Assembly: GCA_021234155.1 (NCBI GenBank)
Contig: JAJEKV010000502.1
Location: 62,001-126,000, forward strand
Length of the DNA stretch: 64,000 bases
Direction: 5' to 3'
From: Isoetes taiwanensis
Taxonomy: Eukaryota > Streptophyta > Lycopodiopsida > Isoetales > Isoetaceae
Positions within the stretch are counted from its first letter, which is position 1; each line of letters opens with the position of its first letter. The position numbers and the translations under genes were made by a program. The notes beneath the pieces were generated by a model. The model had not been told where the DNA came from, searched no databases, and saw only the letters and a program-made list of their open reading frames with translations. This document shows, one piece after another, positions 57,849-64,000 of the stretch.

Positions 57849-59880
57849 AATAGTTTATGGTACTCAGCCATTGTACAGTGTGAGCATCTGTGTAGTGTTA
57901 ACGCGCTTATTGCAAATCCTCTTCCAGTTTGTTTAATAGAGGAAAACACAAGATTATCTTTTATTGAGTTCCTCCCAGGTCATCTCTTTTTCTTAGTTGC
58001 AAGAGAGAAGCTGCTTGCTATTCTTGCTGAACTAGACCTGCTTGTAAAGTATCGTGTAAAGGAAGAAAGAGACATTAATAGGAATTTTATTTTTTTTGTT
58101 TGCAGTTGTTTAATGGTCTTTTGTACTAGTTTTGAGCATGAACTATGGGTAAGGCACTTTATAAAGCCAAGAGCACTATGAACGGAAAGGTGACCTTTTT
58201 ATAATATCCCCATTATTTATGTTTCTCTTACTAGTAAGAGGTTTTTCTACCCCCGATTTGTTTAAGGCATTCCTTCTTTTGGCTTGAACTCCATATTTTG
58301 GACGTTTTATTGCATTGGATCACGGAGCAGCTTCAAACAGACAGATCGTAGAACAGAAAGATCTTTCAAATCACTAAGTTGCAGCTATTTTCACAAATGT
58401 AGCTCAATGGATCTTTCCTTCGCTTCCCCCTCCCTAGGTTACAAAATATATTTAGCTTTTGGAAATTGCTAGCTTTATAAGCTTTCTGACTGTTCAATAT
58501 TTATTGTCTACTCACAAGTATTAACTGCTCCATTGATCTTCTATTCTATTTCTGTATTTATTTTTATTCATTTCAAAGTTTATTTTTTTTTTCGTCCTTG
58601 ATTTTTGACCATTGATCTGCGGCGTGTCGAAAATACATGACCTCGGCTCCGTCCTCGGCGGGATTCTGTATTCTTATGCCGGATAAAGCAATCTCGGGCC
58701 TATTAAATTTTTAGCCCACAATTCCCATGCTACTCACCAATGGTCCAAAACACCTACATGGTTATGGTCCAAACACCTACATGGTTAGAAGAAAAAAAAA
58801 AAAAAAAAAAAAAAAAACCCCCCAAGACACTTAGCCCCTGTTCACCCAGACTGCCGGCGTGCCTCCAGGCCCACCTTCTGCGAGTTACACTCATACCCCC
58901 TACTTGTGAGCCAACATACCCCCCACTTGTGAGCCAAGGCCATAAGATTCAACTGCCCAAGATTCTCATGCCCCTACACAAGGAAACAAGCTATGATTTA
59001 GTCAGGTAACATCTCTGTAAAACAACTCCGCAAAAACAGATCAACAAAGTTCAAAACAACAGGCTATGATTTACAACTCAAAACAACTCTTCAAACAGAT
59101 CCCACACACAAAATCCCATTAATCACTGTTGTATCCCATTAATCACCGCGGAGCATGCAAATAACTCTCCATTTCTCGAAATTTATACATCCTCGACCAT
59201 TGCTCTTCATTGCCGACTGCTCAAATCCAGATAAAATCCAAGGAAGAAGGAACGAACAAAAAGATCTTTAGCTTTTGGATGATCCGCTTTCAAGCTTTCC
59301 GACCATCCATATTTAGCGCCTACTCAAAAAGGAAATTAACATGCTTTCATTTATCCTTCTATTTCTCAAACCATGCATACAAACAACAAGAAAAACATGC
59401 ATTCCCGAAATGCTACCTTGATTTCGGACCATTGCCTCAAATCAATAAAAAATCGCTTTGCATAACGATTTTTTCCATACAATACCCATGCTAAATTAGG
59501 CCAAAAACCATGGTGAGATACGGGTCCACAAATAAAAAAACGAAACAATTAGAAGTTTAGCCCCCCTGCTCAATATTTATTTTTTGTACCCACAAGTATT
59601 AACCGGCCCCATAGTAGCTTTTGTCGAGCCCTCCTTTTATGCCTCTTTTAAAAGACAAGGCTTTTGTTAAGCCCTTCTATGCCTATCGTGGATGATTTTG
59701 GTATGTCTTTTAAGAAGACAGGTTGCCACTATCCTAAGGTAGATTAGATTTAGGGCTAAATAGAAGACGAAATAAATCTTGTAAAGATTTGGAGGTTTCG
59801 AACATTTGATATTAATGCTTTATTATTTTATTTTATACACCTTTCATCCTCATTTCCCTCCCATCCTTTTTCCCATCACT
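57849..59880. other. ARID-HMG 3' region and unrecognised sequence
   Basis: The first few hundred bases should be the 3' untranslated region. A long A run followed by six C (58792-58823) sits after a duplicated AACACCTACATGGTTATGGT segment. ACCCCC-ACTTGTGAGCCAA is duplicated at about 58895-58938 and ATCCCATTAATCAC at 59113-59146. A TAGCTTTTGG...CAAGTATTAAC type segment recurs in diverged form near 58455, 59270 and 59570. No gene recognised. Confidence 0.45.
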
Positions 59881-59929
59881 CACCTCCTACATTGTTTGGA
59901 TTATATATTGACCACCTCGAGAATCGGCT

Positions 59930-60420
59930 TGCTTACCATGAAGGTGGAGGGGCTCATCTTGTTCAACGTTTGATATATATGCATATGCAAATGATGTAGA
60001 TCTTTTAGTTTACACTCCATGAGTCACAACATTTGGTTACTTTACTTTCTCGTCATGACACCGAATGCAAAGTTAGCGGAGAGGTACTCTTGAGATCATC
60101 TTCTAGACACATAGACAACTCTCGCTTTCCTATCAAGGTCAAGAGGTTGAAGTTGTCCAAACTTTTTATGCGATGCAGGAATAATTGCCCACTTAAGTTT
60201 AGGATTTATAACCGGGTCCCATCAGTCACACTTGTTCACATTTTTGGTGGAGCCAGTTCTTTTATATGGTGGAAGTGTGAGGGCCAAGTCATATGATATG
60301 CCACTTGAGAAGTGTTATTATGATGTTCACGGGATGATCTCTATTTTACACATCTTGTCTAGAAAAGTCTTTCTCAATCAAAATTTTAGAGTGAAGTCCA
60401 TGGTTCCATTCCGTATGTAA
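59930..60420 (+). pseudogene. Old LINE reverse transcriptase remnant
   Basis: Frames in this stretch read YANDVDLLVYTP (the YADD box with Asp changed to Asn), LVTLLSRHDTECKVSGEV, FPIKVKRLKLSKLFMRC and LVEPVLLYGGSVRAKSYDMP. This is the LINE series from the catalytic box to the PVLLYG motif. Many stops are present. No element ends can be seen. Confidence 0.5.
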
Positions 60421-61275
60421 TTCTTTCAAAGAAAAGACATAGTTCATCCCTCTTCAACGTTCTACTCTAAAACATCACATAATATACTATGAGAGGCCGT
60501 CCATACCTCATCTACACATTGTTCATAGGTTCGTAGCGCCTTAAAGCCTACTGAAAGGAGAAACGAGCCGGTCAGTTTTCGAAGTGCAATGTGAAATAAC
60601 ATGGATGTATATAGGTACGAAACAATGAGGATTGCAATCGCTTGAAACAATATCTAGATACATGCTTCTTTAGTAAGGCTTTGAGATGCTAATGCTTTGG
60701 AGCTATTAAATACATCATACTATAAGAGCCAGATTAATCCAACACTAGCTCGTAGTTTACAGCAAGGTACCTAATGTAACATTTGCCCATGAAGAAGAAT
60801 AGGATGATTGCATCCATTCGCACTAAAGCACATTGGACTCAGAATTGAAACATGCAGATCAAGAAGAGGAGAAAACATGCTATGTCAATGTTGTCGAATG
60901 AGAGTTATTTAAATAAGTGCCACATTCTTCAAAATTGACAAAACATTTGCACCTTAGCAGACATGATATGCCTGGTTGTTTGCATCTAATCAACCTCTGT
61001 ATGTGATATTGCATATGCCTTCAGTAATGGCATTATTCATCTAAGAAGTCCTTCACATGCACACTCAGTTGTGTTCTTCATTACTATATCAACATGTGTG
61101 TATATATACATTTATCTCATGAGCTTATTATTGCTTAGGTGTTTTTTCTAAAACCTTTCGGGAGGGTTTTTTTTTTTTTTTCTAAAATTTTGGACAGTTC
61201 TAGACCTGCCGCACTTTTTATATATGGGCCCTATAAGCCTGTTAATCTCCGTGGATGATTCAATTTATTTGATTC
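60421..61275. other. Unrecognised AT-rich stretch
   Basis: No domain or clear repeat structure seen. A TATATATACATTTATC stretch lies near 61105 and a T-run at 61165-61180. Confidence 0.45.
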
Positions 61276-61276
61276 A

Positions 61277-61365
<89 letters not shown>
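61276..61365. repeat. Compound CT/CA dinucleotide microsatellite
   Basis: About ten CT units followed by about 34 CA units without interruption. Confidence 0.97.
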
Positions 61366-61370
<5 letters not shown>

Positions 61371-61720
61371 GTAGAGATCGGCCACATGCTTGAAATTTTT
61401 TTGTCTCGTCAGATACAAATGAGACAAGATAGCTCGAGAGAAGATCAGAGACGAGCTTCTTTCAAGCCTTAACAGTGGCCATTTTGAACAGTTTTCTACC
61501 TCCCCGCCGGATTTTTTCCCTCCAATTCGATTCCGGTTGACCATCCCATATGGGATAATTCGTTCTTCATTCAATCTTCAAAATTCAAGATATTGGACCT
61601 GATCCAAGAAAACGAGCTCGAGGATCCTATAGCAATAGTGGATGAAGAAGATTTTCAAGACGATACCACTAGTTTTCCATGTGCATCTTCCGGTTACTCC
61701 TAGCTACAACATCGCGATTA

Positions 61721-61916
61721 AGAAGACCACCGAGAAGATTCTGGGTTTGTCCTAAACAAACAACTCACTGGGATAACATTGACAATCATGCTTGGAATTG
61801 CCTTCCTTCATTCGAAGATGATATGTGACATCATTTTTGTTGTAATGAAGAGAGGGTCATTTGAGAAATTGTTGGCCTTATTGTGCCATACCGACGTAAT
61901 TGTGCCGTAGGTCGGA
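61721..61916 (+). pseudogene. PIF/Harbinger transposase, N-terminal part
   Basis: The frame reads RLRRPPRRFWVCPKQTTHWD and SFEDDM, matching the family's RRyWvrP..r..WWd opening, then a stop. A second frame reads MKRGSFEKLLALLCHTDVIV, the M-R-SF-x-x-L segment of the family. The LINE insertion follows directly. Confidence 0.65.
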
Positions 61917-63070
61917 TTTTTTTTTTTTTTTTTTTTGAAAGAACGAGATTTTTATATTATATATGAAATAAAGAGTACAATGCTTCATTGCACATAGAGG
62001 ATTACTACAGAGTAATCCTCACATCTTCATCCTCTATGTGTAGAAACTTATTATCGCTCAAAAGTCGATATACATTAAGTGCATAAATCCTCCAACTTGG
62101 TAACGGATTATACAAGAAGATGCAAGGAAAGAAAGTTCCCAAAGATTCAAATAATCTTAGAAGGCCGAATAGAACATTTAGAAACAATGAGGAGTTTAAA
62201 GAAGTGACGGGGTCCTTGTCATGCCGAAAGCACCAAATAATGTAGGCATTATCGAAAAGGCATGGAATTCTAAGCAACTCGAACATGGCGTATTCGACCG
62301 ATCCAAATCGCCTTGATAGTACCTGGTATTTGCATATCAAGTATCAATAAAGAACACCCAAGCTTTTAGTACCGAGTGGCTATTCAAGCATAGCGCCTCT
62401 TGAAATAGCGCTTGCTTTTTTAGGAACCGCTCAAGCTTCAGACTTGAGTAAATAAACCACTTTTCGCCTCGCCATCCAATCTATTATTCCTCTTCAATCA
62501 ATATATCAAAGTTTCTAAAATTATTCCACAAGACCTCCCGCCATACATGAAAATTTCTGATCATATCATCAGAATGGATCTTTCTTGCTAGTAAGAAAGA
62601 GCGGGAGAAGGAAACAACGGGCCCGATAGAATAAAACCTCGGGGAAAATTAAAGTTTTAATGTCAACCTAAAGAGTAGCTTCTCTTACCGATTCCAGACC
62701 TATCTACTCCAACCTTATAGGCAATATTTTTCGCGCAGATTCGCATGAATAGAATGGAACCAGATTCTCAAATTGCCTAATCCCTTCTGCTTACAAAGCA
62801 GATAGCATTATGCTTTCAAGAAGCAGGAGCGTAATACGTTAGTGGCATGAAGCAAACCGTGGAAAGATCCAACCTAAAGTCGCCCAGTGACTTAAACATC
62901 ACAAGAAGCCGTAAAAGACTACTGGAACGTTCATTCCTTTGCTAGCAACCTAAAAAGTACTGGAGACCGGGGATTGGAGCAAGAAAGTTCGAAGTAGGGG
63001 AGAGAGAGGCGGTCCCTCTCTCACGGCCACTAGCCAGAAGCTGAGGGTTAGAAGGCCAAGAAACATTGAA
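61917..63070 (-). mobile_element. LINE 4: 5'-truncated LINE inside the PIF transposase
   Basis: The poly(A) tail is seen as a T run at 61917-61936 on the plus strand, followed (minus-strand 3' end) by a TATATATAATATAAAAATCTCG-type untranslated end. The minus-strand frame at 62005-62340 (MFELLRIPCLFDNAYIIWCF) resembles the C-terminal part of L1 ORF2. Two similar 19-20 base segments flank the insert: 61898-61916 and 63071-63090, starting AATTGTGCC and AATTGCGCAA, a diverged target duplication. Confidence 0.75.
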
Positions 63071-64000
63071 AATTGCGCAAGTAGGCCAGAAGGTTAGGCC
63101 CCCTGTAGATCCTAGGAAAATAGTAGCTATGGTACTCTACTTTCTTGCTCATGGTGAGATGCCATTGCATGTTGGTCAAAGGTTTTATGTTGGAAAAGCC
63201 ATAGTCCAAAAATATACCAAGAAGATGAATTTAGTTTTAGCATCCAAGACCATGCTTTACTTAAAATTCATTGCCTTACCCTCGGGCCAGAGACTCCATG
63301 ATATCATGAAGGAATTTGAAGATGCCACAGGTTTTCCTAGTATTTTTGGTGCTGTTGATGGTTCTCACATTTTCTTGTACAGAAAGCCTTAGAGGAAAGA
63401 CAAAGGGGATGATTACTACAGCAGACACAAGAAGCATTCCTGCCTCATGCAAGGTGTAGTAATACACTCTAGAATGTTTATCAATGTGTGTGTTAGTAGG
63501 ACAGGATCTGTGCATGATTCCAATCAGTCCAAGAAGAGTCTATTGTATAAGAGGCTAGCATCAAAGCAGATTTTGCAGGAACCTACTGTCCAAATGACTG
63601 GAAAAACAATTAACATGAGAGGTAAAATACTGGATGCAGATGTGACAATTACTATTCCACCAATGCTTTTAGGGGATTTAGCATATCCAAGCAGAAGGTT
63701 CTTCATAAAGGTATTTCCAGATGGCACAGGGGCTTCTGGCAGGTTCAACAAGAGGATTTGCAAGGGCAGAGTTCGTATAGAGAATGGATTTGGGATAGTA
63801 AAAGAGAAGTTCAGGATCCTCAAGGCTTTGCCTATTCATGTTGGCAGGGCAGCCAAGATCATTCATGCAACATGTGTTTTGTGGAATTTCTGCATTATGG
63901 AGGATTTAGAATTGGAAATGTTGCCCTTGGAAGCGGAGTTACCAGATATGAACTATTATGAAACTGAAGAGATGAACAAGAAATTAAAGAAGGAGACTTG
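63069..64000 (+). pseudogene. PIF/Harbinger transposase (DDE_4 type), one in-frame stop
   Basis: The frame reads QVGQKVRPPVDPRKIVAMVL, then FPSIFGAVDGSHI with the first catalytic Asp, a TAG at 63390-63392, then VIHSRMFINVCVSRTGSVHD with the second Asp, LLGDLAYPSRRFF, and RVRIENGFGIVKEKFRILKA with the catalytic Glu. After the single TAG the frame is open to the last base of the window. The DDE triad cuts and joins transposon ends. Apart from the LINE and the TAG this copy is well preserved, so both changes may be recent. Confidence 0.85.

Larger units (their letters stand above)
61560..64000 (+). mobile_element. PIF/Harbinger DNA transposon, split by LINE 4, open at window end
   Basis: A Harbinger transposase starts upstream of 61721, is interrupted by a minus-strand LINE (61917-63070) and continues past the window end. 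Terminal inverted repeats and the usual 3-base target duplication were not found: the left end is uncertain and the right end is outside the window. Confidence 0.8.

Noticed and set aside
61224-61574. Long open frames across the CT/CA microsatellite on both strands
   Set aside because: They are simple translations of the dinucleotide repeat (Thr-His or Val-Cys runs), not genes.
1-64000. tRNA, rRNA, CRISPR array or organelle insertion
   Set aside because: None was recognised by eye on either strand; the only short regular repeats are microsatellites and tandem duplications.

Overview
The window looks like nuclear DNA from a land plant with a large, repeat-rich genome. Spliced genes with typical plant introns, a GH17 beta-1,3-glucanase with a C-terminal X8 domain, a plant-type ARID plus HMG-box protein, PPR gene remnants and a TNP2-type CACTA transposon all point that way. 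The mix of PPR relics and several LINE types would fit a fern, lycophyte or other non-flowering lineage, but I cannot fix the species from sequence alone. Only two genes look intact over their full length: the GH17 glucanase (minus strand, 3 exons, about 6.7-8.3 kb) and the ARID-HMG protein (plus strand, 7 coding exons, about 54.5-57.8 kb). A small 88-codon MGN-start reading frame at 14.3 kb is a weaker candidate.

Layout. 1-4.3 kb: decayed minus-strand Copia element. 4.3-6.6 kb: intergenic with short tandem duplications. 6.66-8.3 kb: GH17 glucanase. 8.3-16.6 kb: mostly unrecognised sequence, with a retroposon 3' end at 11.8 kb and the small MGN frame. 16.6-18.1 kb: decayed R3H/SUZ-domain gene with a TRM11-like methyltransferase scrap between two R3H copies. 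18.1-19.2 kb: dispersed repeat that recurs in opposite orientation at 51.4-52.4 kb. 20.4-27.7 kb: Helitron Rep/helicase remnant split by a 4.6-kb LINE. 27.7-30.6 kb: PPR gene relics with an inserted GAACG-rich repeat. 31.0-36.2 kb: second Copia element with both LTRs and a 5-bp target duplication. 36.8-46.4 kb: CACTA element split by a 5.6-kb L1-type LINE. 46.6-47.4 kb: exon-like pieces of a membrane protein. 49.3-50.9 kb: 5'-truncated L1. 51-53.7 kb: retroposon tails, the second repeat copy and a tandem MITE pair. 54.5-57.8 kb: ARID-HMG gene. 59.9-60.4 kb: old LINE remnant. 61.6-64 kb: PIF/Harbinger transposase, split by a minus-strand LINE and running off the window end.

The main theme is nested transposition. 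Three separate LINEs sit inside the transposase frames of three different DNA transposons (Helitron, CACTA, PIF/Harbinger). In each case target-site duplications can be read; for the Helitron and CACTA cases removing the LINE and one duplication rejoins the host frame. I found no operon-like or defence-like gene system. The most novel-looking items are a Glu-to-Gln change at the GH17 acid/base position, a conserved multi-hairpin motif in the two copies of the 1-kb repeat, an array of hairpins before the pentanucleotide tail of the Helitron-nested LINE, and the R3H/TRM11 composite. All identifications come from reading motifs by eye; no database search was run.
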